Shown here one piece after another: positions 17,452 to 25,483 of a DNA stretch of 50,659 nucleotides. The first letter of the stretch is position 1, and every line of letters begins with the position of its first letter. Source of the stretch: an uncultured bacterium (GTDB taxonomy: Bacteria; Bacillota; Clostridia; Oscillospirales; Ruminococcaceae); NCBI GenBank assembly GCA_905214265.1, contig CAJMLQ010000006.1, positions 1 through 50,659 on the forward strand. Direction: 5' to 3'. The notes beneath the pieces were generated by a model. It saw only the letters and a program-made list of their open reading frames with translations, was not told where the DNA came from and searched no databases. The translations under genes and the position numbers were made by a program.

Positions 17452-18654
17452 TCAGTCCACCAAAACCGGGCGAAAGGATTCCTTCCAGGGAAGTCCCCAC
17501 CGATTCAGTGCGTCCATGAAGGGATCGGGGTCGAACTCCTCAATATTGTGGACGCCTGGCTTCTGCCAGGTCCCGTTGAGGACCAACATGGCCCCGATCA
17601 TAGCCGGAACGCCGGTGGTGTAGGAAATGGCCTGAGAACCCACCTCTTTATAGCATTCCTGGTGGTCGCAGATGTTATAGAGGTAGTAAGTTTTCTCCTT
17701 GCCATCCTTTTTCCCCTGGAAAATGCAGCCGATGTTGGTCTTTCCCACGGTGCGGGGGCCAAGGGACGACGGGTCGGGCAGCACCGCCTTCAAAAACTGC
17801 AGCGGGATGATCTCCTTCCCCTCGTAGAGGATGGGCTCAATGGAGGTCATGCCCACGTTTTCCAGGCATTTCAGGTGGGTCAGGTAGCTCTGGCTAAAGG
17901 TCATGAAGAACCGGATGCGTTTGATGCCGGGAATGTTCAGGGCCAGGGATTCCAGCTCCTCGTGGTGGAGGAGATACATATCCTTTTCGCCCACCCCCTC
18001 AAAGTCGTAGACCCGCTTAATCTCCATAGGCTTGGTCTCCACCCAATGGCCGTTCTCCCAATAGGAGCCGTTGGCGGATACCTCCCGGATATTGATCTCG
18101 GGGTTAAAGTTGGTGGCAAAGGGGTAGCCGTGATCACCTCCGTTGCAGTCGAGAATGTCGATGTAGTTAATTTCGTCGAAATGGTGCTTCAGGGCATAGG
18201 CAGAAAAAACGCCGGTGACGCCGGGGTCGAAGCCGCTGCCAAGCAGGGCGGTGATACCGGCCCTTTCAAAGCGCTCCCGATAGGCCCACTGCCAGGAATA
18301 TTCAAATTTAGCTGTGTCCTCCGGTTCGTAGTTAGCGGTGTCGATATAGTGGGTTTTGGTGGCCAGGCAGGCCTCCATGATGGTCAGGTCCTGGTACGGC
18401 AGCGCCAGGTTGAGCACCACGCCAGGACGGTAGGCTTCGATAAGGGCAATCAGGGCGTCTACATCGTTGGCGTCCACCTGGGCGGTGGTGATTTCTGTGG
18501 AGGTCGTAGGCTGGAGCTTCTCTTTCAGGGCATCGCACTTGGATTTGGTACGGCTGGCAATGCAGATGGCATCAAAGACCTCGCTGTTCTGGCAGCATTT
18601 GTGGATGGCGACGGACGCAACGCCGCCGCAGCCAATGATCAATGCTTTTCTCAT
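17452..18654 (-). CDS. Carboxynorspermidine/carboxyspermidine synthase (saccharopine dehydrogenase family)
   Basis: The 400-residue protein opens with the NAD(P)-binding Rossmann motif ALIIGCGGVASVAIHKC. It carries the family stretches LNLALPYQDLTIMEACL, LGSGFDPGVTGVFSAYAL and CNGGDHGYPFATNFNPEINI. The enzyme reductively condenses aspartate semialdehyde with a diamine; NspC then decarboxylates the product. With putrescine the result is spermidine, with diaminopropane norspermidine, and with agmatine aminopropylagmatine; the sequence alone does not choose. ATG follows AGGAGG. Its presence beside speD/speE gives the operon two potential routes to spermidine. Confidence 0.92.
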   Translation of the reverse strand: MRKALIIGCGGVASVAIHKCCQNSEVFDAICIASRTKSKCDALKEKLQPTTSTEITTAQVDANDVDALIALIEAYRPGVVLNLALPYQDLTIMEACLATKTHYIDTANYEPEDTAKFEYSWQWAYRERFERAGITALLGSGFDPGVTGVFSAYALKHHFDEINYIDILDCNGGDHGYPFATNFNPEINIREVSANGSYWENGHWVETKPMEIKRVYDFEGVGEKDMYLLHHEELESLALNIPGIKRIRFFMTFSQSYLTHLKCLENVGMTSIEPILYEGKEIIPLQFLKAVLPDPSSLGPRTVGKTNIGCIFQGKKDGKEKTYYLYNICDHQECYKEVGSQAISYTTGVPAMIGAMLVLNGTWQKPGVHNIEEFDPDPFMDALNRWGLPWKESFRPVLVD

Positions 18655-18749
18655 GGGAATTCCTCCTGTTCGTATTCGTCATTAGATGTATATTTTTTCG
18701 CTATTGCTTACCCTTTGAGCAGGCCAGAGCCGCTCCGGATTCAGGTATT

Positions 18750-19604
18750 TCAACGCTTCAGGGCCAGCAGCATCTCCCGGACGATCTTGCAGGCCGCGGC
18801 CGTAGACGCGCCGCTCTGATCATAATGAGGGCTTAGTTCGTTGACGTCACAGGCAACGACGTTCAGTTGTCCGCAGACCTCTGTCACCGCCTCCCGCAGG
18901 GTGTTGAAATCCACTCCGCCCGGCTCCGGCGTTCCCGTCCCGGGGAAAACCGACGGGTCCAGGACGTCCAGGTCCAAGGTGAAGTAGACTGGCTTGCTGC
19001 TCAAGGCGTTGATGGCTTCGGACAGGCCGTTCAAATCGAACCGGTGTGTAAAGACGTGCGTCTTTCCCCAGTGGAATTCTTCCCGGTCACCGGAGCGGAT
19101 GCCGTACTGATAGATCCGGCCGTCTCCCACCAGCTCCCAGCACCGTCTCAGCACGCAGGCGTGGGAGAGCTTTGCACCCAGATAATCGTCCCGAAGGTCG
19201 GCGTGGGCGTCAAAATGAAGGATATGCAGTTCCGGCCAGCGCCTCACCGCCGCCCGAACAGCCCCCAGGGTCACCAGATGCTCCCCTCCCAGCAGAAAAG
19301 GGCGCTTTTCATCAGACAGGATAGCCTCCGCCCGCTCCTCGATATCCGCCAGAGCCGCCCCGACGCTGCCGAAGCTGAGTTCCAGGTCGCCGCTGTCAAA
19401 AATGGCGCAGTCCAGAAGGTCCCGATCCTGATAAGGGCTGTAGCTCTCCAGCCCGTAAGATTCCTGCCGGATGGCCCGGCTGCCGAAGCGGGTCCCGGGC
19501 CGGTAGGAGGTGGTGGAATCAAAGGGCGCACCGAAAATCACCGTTTTCACCGTCTCATAGGGCGCGTTACAGCAAAGGAAGGTTTCCACATTCTTGTTCA
19601 ACAT
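18750..19604 (-). CDS. speB: Agmatinase-type ureohydrolase
   Basis: The 284-residue member of the arginase/agmatinase family carries both Mn-binding motifs, HFDAHADLRDDY and FTLDLDVLDPSVFPGTGTPEPGG, and GGEHLVT near the centre. It would hydrolyse agmatine to putrescine and urea, or aminopropylagmatine to spermidine. The start overlaps the end of speE by 38 bases, so translation is coupled. It completes the arginine-decarboxylase route begun by the speA gene upstream. Confidence 0.92.
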   Translation of the reverse strand: MLNKNVETFLCCNAPYETVKTVIFGAPFDSTTSYRPGTRFGSRAIRQESYGLESYSPYQDRDLLDCAIFDSGDLELSFGSVGAALADIEERAEAILSDEKRPFLLGGEHLVTLGAVRAAVRRWPELHILHFDAHADLRDDYLGAKLSHACVLRRCWELVGDGRIYQYGIRSGDREEFHWGKTHVFTHRFDLNGLSEAINALSSKPVYFTLDLDVLDPSVFPGTGTPEPGGVDFNTLREAVTEVCGQLNVVACDVNELSPHYDQSGASTAAACKIVREMLLALKR

Positions 19605-20445
19605 TTTTTAACAGCTCCTCAACATATGCGGGCAGATAAAACGCCCCCTTGTGCAAGGTGGTCGTGTAGTACTGGCACTTCAGGCCGTAGGCATTCCAAC
19701 GGGCTTCATCCAGATCCTTCAGGGGGTGGTACTTCTTGGTGGAAAACCCAAACAGCCAGTGGCCGGAGGGATACGTAGGAATATGGGCCTGGTAGACCCG
19801 GCTGAAGGGGAAGGACTGGATGATCCGCTTGTGAGCCCGCTGCGTGGCCAAAGCATCCTCCTCATAAAAGGGACTTTCGTGCTGATTGACCAGGATGCCA
19901 TCGGCGTGGAGTGCCTTATAGCAGCTGCCGTAAAACTCCTTGGTAAACAGCCCCTCCCCCGGCCCGAAGGGGTCGGTGGAATCCACGATAATGAGATCAT
20001 AGGCATCCTCACAGCGGCGGATGAACTTCAGCCCGTCCTCGTAAAAGATATGGACCCGGGAATCGTCCAGGCTGCAAGCGGTCTTGGGCAGGAATTCCCG
20101 ACAGACCTCCACCACCTGGCGGTCGATCTCCACCATATCGATAGCTTCCACATCCGGATAGCGGGCCAGCTCCCGGATGACGCCGCCGTCCCCCGCCCCG
20201 ATGACCAGCACCCGCCGTGCAGTCGGATGAACGGCCATGGGGACGTGGGTAATCATCTCGTGGTAGATGAACTCATCCTTTTCGGTGAGCATCATGTAGC
20301 CGTCCAGGGTCAGGAACCGGCCGAATTCCGGCGACTCAAACACGTCGATGCGCTGAAAATCGCTCTGCCCGCTGTAAAGCTGCCGGTCCACCCGGATAGA
20401 CAGCTTAACGTTAGGGGTGTGGGCCTCCGAAAACCAAAATTCCAT
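19567..20445 (-). CDS. speE: Spermidine (aminopropyl) synthase
   Basis: The 292-residue aminopropyltransferase has the AdoMet-like binding motif VIGAGDGGVIRELARY, then DMVEIDRQVV and VDSTDPFGPGEGLFTKEFY, the acceptor and catalytic loop. It transfers aminopropyl from decarboxylated AdoMet (made by SpeD) to putrescine, or to agmatine in some bacteria. It lies between speA (one base gap) and speB (overlap), which leaves both acceptors possible. Confidence 0.93.
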   Translation of the reverse strand: MEFWFSEAHTPNVKLSIRVDRQLYSGQSDFQRIDVFESPEFGRFLTLDGYMMLTEKDEFIYHEMITHVPMAVHPTARRVLVIGAGDGGVIRELARYPDVEAIDMVEIDRQVVEVCREFLPKTACSLDDSRVHIFYEDGLKFIRRCEDAYDLIIVDSTDPFGPGEGLFTKEFYGSCYKALHADGILVNQHESPFYEEDALATQRAHKRIIQSFPFSRVYQAHIPTYPSGHWLFGFSTKKYHPLKDLDEARWNAYGLKCQYYTTTLHKGAFYLPAYVEELLKNVEQECGNLPLL

Positions 20446-20446
20446 C

Positions 20447-21898
20447 TCATCTTCCTTTCAGCACATTAAGGGACGCGATGTCCGGGTCCTCCGGCCCGGT
20501 CATGGAGCAGCCCTTTTCCTTGGCGTATTGAATATAGCGGAGGATCTCTGGCGTGATCCGCTCCCCCGGCGCCAGAATGGGAATTCCAGGCGGATAGCAC
20601 ATGACAAATTCGCTGCACACCCGCCCCTCCGTTTCTGCCAGAGGCAGTTGCTCCTTTTCCGCATAAAAAGCCTCGTGGGGCGAAACGGCCACCTGGGGCG
20701 CGATGTATTCCTGGCTCATGAGGCCGATACCGCTCCTTCCGTAGCGTCGGCGGATCTCCGAAAGAGCGCTGACCAGCCGCTCCACCTCCCGCCGGCGGTC
20801 GCCGATGGAAAGATAGGCCAGAATATTCCCCAGATCCCCGAACTCGATCTGAATATCGTACTCATCCCGGAGGATGTCGTAAACCTCGATACCGGCCAGC
20901 CCCATTTTCAGGGTATTCACCGACAGCTTGGTCACATCGAAATCAAAGACGCTGTTCCCATTGACCAACTCCCGGGAATAGGCGTAATAGCCGCCGATGG
21001 CGTTAATCTCCTCCCGAGCGTATCCGGCCAGCTCCGCCACTCCAGCAAAGGCATCCCGACCCCGAAGGACCAAATTCCGCCGGGAAATATCCAGGCTGGA
21101 CAGCAGCAGATAGGAGGCGCTGGTGGTCTGGGTCAGGTTGATGATCTGCCGGACGTGGCCCTCGCTCATCGACGGTCCCGCCAGCAACAGGGAGCTCTGG
21201 GTCAGGCTGCCGCCGGATTTGTGCATGGACACCGCCGCCATATCCGCGCCTGCTGCCATAGCGGACACAGGCAGGCCCTCTCCAAAGTAGAAGTGAGTTC
21301 CGTGGGCCTCGTCGGCCAGACAGAGCATGCCCGCAGCATGCGCCTGCTCCGCAATCCATTTCAGATCGGAACAGATGCCGTAATAGGTGGGGTTGTTGAC
21401 GAGGACCGCTTTGGCCTCGGGGTTCTCCCGGATGGCTGCAGCCACCGCCTCCCGCTCCATTCCCAGGGGGATCCCCAGGCAGCTGTCACAGGCCGGGTTG
21501 ACGTAGACCGGCACCGCGCCACAGAGAACCAGAGCCCCCATGACGCTCCGGTGGACATTGCGGGGAAGGATGATCTTCTCCCCCCGCTTGACGGCGGAAA
21601 GGACCATGCTCTGAACCGCTGAGGTCGTTCCCCCCACCATCAAAAAAGCGTGGGCCGCGCCGAAGGCCCCGGCGGCCAACTCCTCCGCCTCCCGGATAAC
21701 GGAGACTGGGTGACAGAGGTTGTCCAGAGGCTTCATGGAGTTGACGTCGATGCTGACGCAGGACTCCCCTAAAAGGGCAGTCAGCTCCGGATTCCCCCGC
21801 CCTCGCTTGTGGCCGGGGACGTCGAAGGGGACCACCCGCATCTTCTTAAAACGTTCCAGCGCCTCATAGACTGGCGCACGTTCCTGGGAAAGTGCCAT
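20447..21898 (-). CDS. speA: PLP-dependent arginine decarboxylase (Orn/Lys/Arg decarboxylase family)
   Basis: The 483-residue fold-I decarboxylase is of the short Bacillus SpeA type. Motifs include PGHKRGRGNPEL near the start, MVGGTTSAVQSMVLSA, DEAHGTHFYFGEGLP (Asp that pairs with PLP) and the PLP lysine in SMHKSGGSLTQSS. The C-terminal part holds YPPGIPILAPGE, also typical. It should convert arginine to agmatine, fitting the agmatinase gene downstream; lysine or ornithine as substrate cannot be excluded from sequence. It lies directly between speD and speE. Confidence 0.9.
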   Translation of the reverse strand: MALSQERAPVYEALERFKKMRVVPFDVPGHKRGRGNPELTALLGESCVSIDVNSMKPLDNLCHPVSVIREAEELAAGAFGAAHAFLMVGGTTSAVQSMVLSAVKRGEKIILPRNVHRSVMGALVLCGAVPVYVNPACDSCLGIPLGMEREAVAAAIRENPEAKAVLVNNPTYYGICSDLKWIAEQAHAAGMLCLADEAHGTHFYFGEGLPVSAMAAGADMAAVSMHKSGGSLTQSSLLLAGPSMSEGHVRQIINLTQTTSASYLLLSSLDISRRNLVLRGRDAFAGVAELAGYAREEINAIGGYYAYSRELVNGNSVFDFDVTKLSVNTLKMGLAGIEVYDILRDEYDIQIEFGDLGNILAYLSIGDRRREVERLVSALSEIRRRYGRSGIGLMSQEYIAPQVAVSPHEAFYAEKEQLPLAETEGRVCSEFVMCYPPGIPILAPGERITPEILRYIQYAKEKGCSMTGPEDPDIASLNVLKGR

Positions 21899-21909
21899 TT
21901 TCGTCCTCC

Positions 21910-22671
21910 TCAGTAGATATTCTGTCCGTTGAAGATCTCGATCATTTCCCGGCGCAGGCTTTCCATAATGGACAAGCGGGTCTTGGGCGGAAGCTCGTAG
22001 ACATCGGTGTTAAACAGGTAGTTTTGCAGGTCCACCTCTTTGACCAGCATCCGGGTGTGGAAAATATTGACGCTGTAGACGTTCAAGTCCACCGCGTCGT
22101 ACTTCCGAAGAGTTTCCGCGGCGATGTAGTTTTGGATAGAGGCCATGGGATGGTCGAGGAAAAGCTTCTTCCCGTCCAGATCCCGGGTGAAACCCCGGAC
22201 CCGGTAGTCCATGGTGATGATGTCTGAGTCAAAGGATCCGATGAGGTAATCCAAGGTGGATAGCGGCGTGATTTCCCCGCAGGTGGCCACGTCGATATCC
22301 ACCCGAAAAGTGGCCAGGCAGGTTTCGGGGTGGTACTCCGGATAGGTGTGGACGGTGACGTGGCTTTTGTCCAGGTGAGCCACCTGGGTCTCGCCGCCGG
22401 CAGGCACCAAGGAGCCTTCAGCGATCAGAAGGGTCACCGACGCTCCCTGAGGATCGTAATCCTGCCGGGAAATGTTTAAGACGTTGGCCCCGATCATGCC
22501 GGTAAGGGTCGTCAGGATACTGGTCAGGCGTTCCGAGTTGTACTGTTCGTCGATGTAAGAGATATAGTCTCGTTGCTCCCGGGGTGTTTTGGCGTAACAG
22601 ACGTCGTAAATGTTGAAGCTCAGCGACTTCGTCAGGTTGTTAAAACCGTACAGCTTCAGTTTCTGGTCCAT
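21910..22671 (-). CDS. speD: S-adenosylmethionine decarboxylase proenzyme
   Basis: The 253-residue protein is of the longer Escherichia type rather than the short Thermotoga type. HLDKSHVTVHTYPE contains the serine at which the chain self-cleaves to form the pyruvoyl group, and CGEITPLSTLDYLI, MDYRVRGFTRD and NIFHTRM are family stretches. It makes decarboxylated AdoMet for SpeE. The ATG has GGAAGG upstream and lies about 35 nt after an intrinsic terminator, so expression of the whole operon appears to depend on readthrough of the leader. Confidence 0.93.
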   Translation of the reverse strand: MDQKLKLYGFNNLTKSLSFNIYDVCYAKTPREQRDYISYIDEQYNSERLTSILTTLTGMIGANVLNISRQDYDPQGASVTLLIAEGSLVPAGGETQVAHLDKSHVTVHTYPEYHPETCLATFRVDIDVATCGEITPLSTLDYLIGSFDSDIITMDYRVRGFTRDLDGKKLFLDHPMASIQNYIAAETLRKYDAVDLNVYSVNIFHTRMLVKEVDLQNYLFNTDVYELPPKTRLSIMESLRREMIEIFNGQNIY

Positions 22672-22705
22672 ATTGATTCCTTCCCGCCCTCAATTTCAAA
22701 TGAAT

Positions 22706-23062
22706 AAAAAACGCAGGCCAAGTGCTTCAGCACGTGACTTGCGTTGCGGCAATTCTGTACAAAACAGTACAGGGACTCCACCGGCAAATACCCGGATCAT
22801 TCCTGCTTTTATAAACTGCAACAGATTCTCAGAGTCTATATAGCAAATACCTTACTTTTACTACTCTTATTGACCGTTTCACAAGTTGATGTGCGCCAGC
22901 ACAATGGTTATAAAGTAACCAACTTATAAAATTTGAGCTTTTAACTCAATCAATAAGGCAACAGCGTTGCCAATCGGCAGTTGACCCGGCTGTCCGTATG
23001 GCCTTAACCCGCGCAACGGGTGGTCAGAGGTAGTTTGCATGGAGACTTTGAAAATCCATGTT
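22706..23062 (-). ncRNA. Structured leader RNA upstream of speD (candidate regulatory RNA)
   Basis: Transcription from the promoter at 23069-23097 would give a leader of about 355 nt with at least eight hairpins. They lie at 23038-23060 (CATGGA/TCCATG), 23007-23021 (ACCCG/CGGGT), 22957-22971 (GGCAAC/GTTGCC), 22933-22949 (TTGAG/CTCAA), 22906-22920 (GGTTA/TAACC), 22891-22902 (GTGC/GCAC), 22755-22772 (CTGTAC/GTACAG) and the terminator at 22710-22745. An AAGTT/AACTT pair (22883-22887 with 22921-22925) closes a three-way junction. The 5' end GCAAC can pair with GTTGC near 22955-22962, competing with the local hairpin there. I know no matching family. A small reading frame runs through the first part, but the symmetry argues for RNA. 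It could be an attenuator or an independent small RNA. Confidence 0.6.
22710..22745 (-). terminator. Intrinsic terminator (attenuator) before speD
   Basis: On the minus strand a stem of about 16 bp with two mismatches (outer arms AACGCA / TGCGTT, inner GTGC / GCAC, loop TGAA) is followed by a T run. It ends only about 35 nt before the speD ATG, with no promoter visible between them. Confidence 0.8.
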
Positions 23063-23068
23063 GCCCTT

Positions 23069-23097
23069 ATTTTATCAAACAACCTACCCCTTGTCAA
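23069..23097 (-). promoter_or_regulatory. Promoter of the speD leader and polyamine operon
   Basis: On the minus strand TTGACA (23092-23097) and TAAAAT (23069-23074) are 17 bp apart. The promoter fires away from the tRNA-Leu promoter 65 bp to the right. Confidence 0.8.
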
Positions 23098-23161
23098 GCA
23101 TTTTTCGCAAAACGTTTCAGGAGCCCATAAAGAAAAATCTGCCGCTTTTTTCAAAAAAGTG

Positions 23162-23190
23162 TTGACAAAAGTGACTGCTTCTGCTATAAT
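23162..23190 (+). promoter_or_regulatory. Consensus promoter of the tRNA-Leu pair
   Basis: TTGACA (23162-23167) and TATAAT (23185-23190) with a 17-bp spacer form a perfect sigma-A promoter, as expected for stable RNA genes. Confidence 0.85.
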
Positions 23191-23253
23191 CATAAATGTT
23201 CCGCGGGAAACCTCGACGCGAAACGGCAACATAAAACCAATTGAATACGGCAT

Positions 23254-23339
23254 GCAGATGTGGCGGAATTGGCAGACGCGCTACTTTGAGGTGGTAGTGA
23301 GTATTCCTCGTGTGGGTTCAAGTCCCGTCATCTGCACCA
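23254..23339 (+). tRNA. tRNA-Leu (GAG)
   Basis: Acceptor arms GCAGATG / CATCTGC pair perfectly and the CCA end is encoded. The anticodon loop TTGAGGT inside stem CTACT/GGTAG gives anticodon GAG. There is a long variable arm, as in class II leucine tRNAs, and the T loop is GGTTCAAGTCC. Confidence 0.95.
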
Positions 23340-23342
23340 CAT

Positions 23343-23429
23343 GCGGATATGGCGGAATTGGCAGACGCGCTAGATTCAGGTTCTAGTGACTTCACGGTCA
23401 TACAGGTTCAAGTCCTGCTATCCGCACCA
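23343..23429 (+). tRNA. tRNA-Leu (CAG)
   Basis: Acceptor arms GCGGATA / TATCCGC pair perfectly and CCA is encoded. The anticodon loop TTCAGGT inside CTAGA/TCTAG gives CAG. It shares the D-arm sequence with the preceding tRNA, has a long variable arm and lies only three bases after it, so both come from one precursor. Confidence 0.95.
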
Positions 23430-23445
23430 TCATTGGGCATCAATT

Positions 23446-23485
23446 CGGATACAGTGCGTATCATGATTGGTGTCCGTTTTTTTTT
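23446..23485 (+). terminator. Terminator of the tRNA-Leu transcript
   Basis: A 7-bp stem CGGATAC / GTGTCCG (one G-T pair) is followed by nine T residues. Confidence 0.75.
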
Positions 23486-23844
23486 GCAAATCGCCGTTCC
23501 GTGCCGTTGTCCGGCGTTCCGGAATCCTCAGCACTGCATTTTCACGAGGCCAATTTTTGATATCCAGTTTTCTTTTCCCGGCCCTATGCTTACACTTCAT
23601 GAAGAGAGACTTCCGACAAAATCCGGGGGCATGCCAGAGGACGAAACCCGTGGCCGAAGATCGATGCGGTGGAATTGGGGGCACGGTGCCCATACCAATG
23701 AACCGGGAAAAAACGGAGAAGTCTTTTCGCTCCGCAATAACAATGATTCGAGCGCGATCCGAATCGAGTATGGTCTGTACGCCAACGGAATCACGGCGTG
23801 GTGTGCGTGAATCCTTAACACTTGACACCAGAAAGGAAAAAACG
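23486..23844. other. Gap between tRNA terminator and the unassigned gene
   Basis: I see no convincing gene. A reading frame is open through the stretch and continuous with the next gene, but it has no ribosome site and no family resemblance. A palindrome GATTCG / CGAATC lies near 23746-23766. TTGACA at 23822 has no -10 before the ATG at 23845. Confidence 0.5.
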
Positions 23845-24663
23845 ATGATTTACACAGCAGATTCCAGGTGGAATCCCGCTTTACCCAATCCCTTTACTAC
23901 GGATGGTTCATATGGCGAAAATTGGTCATCGTTTCTTTACGATGATTCGATTCCCTATTTCAGTAATGCGTATCCCGATGCAAACGTATATGTGCTGCGA
24001 TTCTCTCCTGATGCCGATATCGGAAATCTGCGTTTTTTTGATTTTTTACGGTATGAACTGTCCTACGGGAGAAATGTGATCGTCAAGTTCTGTGCCGGAA
24101 TGAATGAGCAGGAGATCTTGAGCCGTTTCTGCCAGTTGGGCAATGCAGCAAGCTATCGCGCATCGGACGGCGAAGTTTTGGTGCATAGTACAACCCGATC
24201 CGCTTGGGAGGAAATTAAACGAGACGGCGCACTGCTATCCCCCTGTATGTTGAGAAAAAAAGGACAAAACATCCACGAAATCGGGCTCACAGCGATGTTG
24301 GAGCCAAAAGATTATTCAGATTATGTGATGCTGGATATGCCAAATGGCTGCGGCGAGTTGGTGGTTAATTCAAGAAATCTCGGCTATGTCTGTACTGATC
24401 CGAATGTGTCGTACAGTCCGGGTGTTCGGCTGTATTTTGATGTGAAAAAACTCTTTTCGGATGGTCTTGTCATCCGTGACGGAGTGCATCCGGTCAAAAT
24501 CAAAGATAAGCTGCCGCTTGACGGCTATTTGCTTGCCGTGATCAGTGCAAAAGATTTCTCTGATCATATTCAGTGGACACCGACCTTGTTTACCGAGAAA
24601 GCAAACGAACTGTTTTTCCATACATATAGAAGCGATTGCGGCGTTTCTGAAAAAGAGGTATAA
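23845..24663 (+). CDS. Protein of unknown function, possible ADP-ribosyltransferase-like fold
   Basis: The 272-residue protein starts at ATG 23845 behind AAAGGAAA. I do not recognise the family with certainty. The segment VLVHSTTRSAWEEIKRDGAL, then IGLTAMLEP and YVMLDMPNGCGELVVNSRN, recalls the H-x-T...I...G pattern of KptA/DarT-like ADP-ribosyl transferases, with a later beta-rich part (GVRLYFDVKKLF). The N-terminal hundred residues are unlike that fold. There is no signal peptide or membrane helix. The gene is more A+T-rich than its neighbours and sits just after tRNA genes, a usual landing place for transferred DNA. No partner antitoxin gene is visible. Confidence 0.6.
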   Translation: MIYTADSRWNPALPNPFTTDGSYGENWSSFLYDDSIPYFSNAYPDANVYVLRFSPDADIGNLRFFDFLRYELSYGRNVIVKFCAGMNEQEILSRFCQLGNAASYRASDGEVLVHSTTRSAWEEIKRDGALLSPCMLRKKGQNIHEIGLTAMLEPKDYSDYVMLDMPNGCGELVVNSRNLGYVCTDPNVSYSPGVRLYFDVKKLFSDGLVIRDGVHPVKIKDKLPLDGYLLAVISAKDFSDHIQWTPTLFTEKANELFFHTYRSDCGVSEKEV

Positions 24664-24761
24664 TCTGTATTCAAACGGATGTTCATCTTTTAACGATTCC
24701 TCGAACCTTGTAATGAAAAGTCGTACATTAGGTATCCAAATCGGTCTTTGCTCTCAAAAGT

Positions 24762-24791
24762 CCACAACTACGGCGTTTGTCGAAGTTGTGG
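24762..24791 (+). terminator. Intrinsic terminator
   Basis: The stem CCACAACT / AGTTGTGG is followed by a T-rich tail, about 100 bp after the unassigned gene. Confidence 0.75.
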
Positions 24792-25433
24792 GTTTTCTTT
24801 TTTCTGTGCAAACATGTCATTACGACACTTGTCCCGTAAAAACAAGGCCGAGGCAATAACTTCCCCGGACCTTCTCATTATCTTTCTCATTTTCCAAACT
24901 ACTGATAGTCATTTTGCAAAAGTAGATGCCGCTTAAGCGAACTACCTAAATCCTGCACACTGCGTATACCAAAGATAAAATGGCGTTGTGGAAATTTTAA
25001 AAGTACGCCTATCTACCTCCTTTCCCGGATTGATGGACAGAAAAACATTTGTTATTATCGTAAAGAAAAGGGGCCGTACCATAAATCTCAACGCACCAAT
25101 TTTTGGAACGGATCTGCAAACAGGACATCCCGGTTAATAGGATACACATATTTGATCAAATGACGATTCTGATTAAAACTGTCGTGAGGATCATACTGGC
25201 AATTGGGCCGGGACCAGACAATTCTGTATAAATGAAACATCCAGAAGCCACACAACGGCCGTGACATCCCAATTTGGTCTGCTCCAAGTGAGACAGTGCA
25301 TCTGTTTTGCTTAGAATGATACATGGCGACCGGGGAGAATGGAGCACAACCTCCATGCTGGATTTCCTTCATTTATTCTGTTAATGCAGCCCGGCTTTTC
25401 CAGAACTCAAAGAGTTCTTTTCAGGGAAGCAAA
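24792..25433. other. Gene-poor stretch with a possible decayed minus-strand fragment
   Basis: No intact gene is seen. A minus-strand open stretch (25088-25372) ends in protein-like sequence (QYDPHDSFNQNRHLIKYVYP, INRDVLFADPF), but it lacks a ribosome site and has an implausible N-terminus. It may be the 3' end of a lost gene; I cannot name it. Confidence 0.35.
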
Positions 25434-25465
25434 AAATCCGAATCCCGGCAAAAGGACTCGGATTT
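25434..25465 (-). terminator. Intrinsic terminator after the metallophosphoesterase
   Basis: The stem AAATCCGA / TCGGATTT is followed on the minus strand by a T run, about 20 bp beyond the stop at 25484. Confidence 0.8.
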
Positions 25466-25483
25466 CGTGCCGGCAGTGCAGAG

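Noticed and set aside
17419..18819. Plus-strand frame of 466 codons over the carboxynorspermidine synthase gene
   Set aside because: Antisense shadow; the minus strand carries clear enzyme motifs.
22924..23253. Minus-strand small protein in the speD leader
   Set aside because: The frame crosses the promoter and its symmetry is better explained by RNA stems; no ribosome site at a usable start. A short leader peptide cannot be fully excluded.
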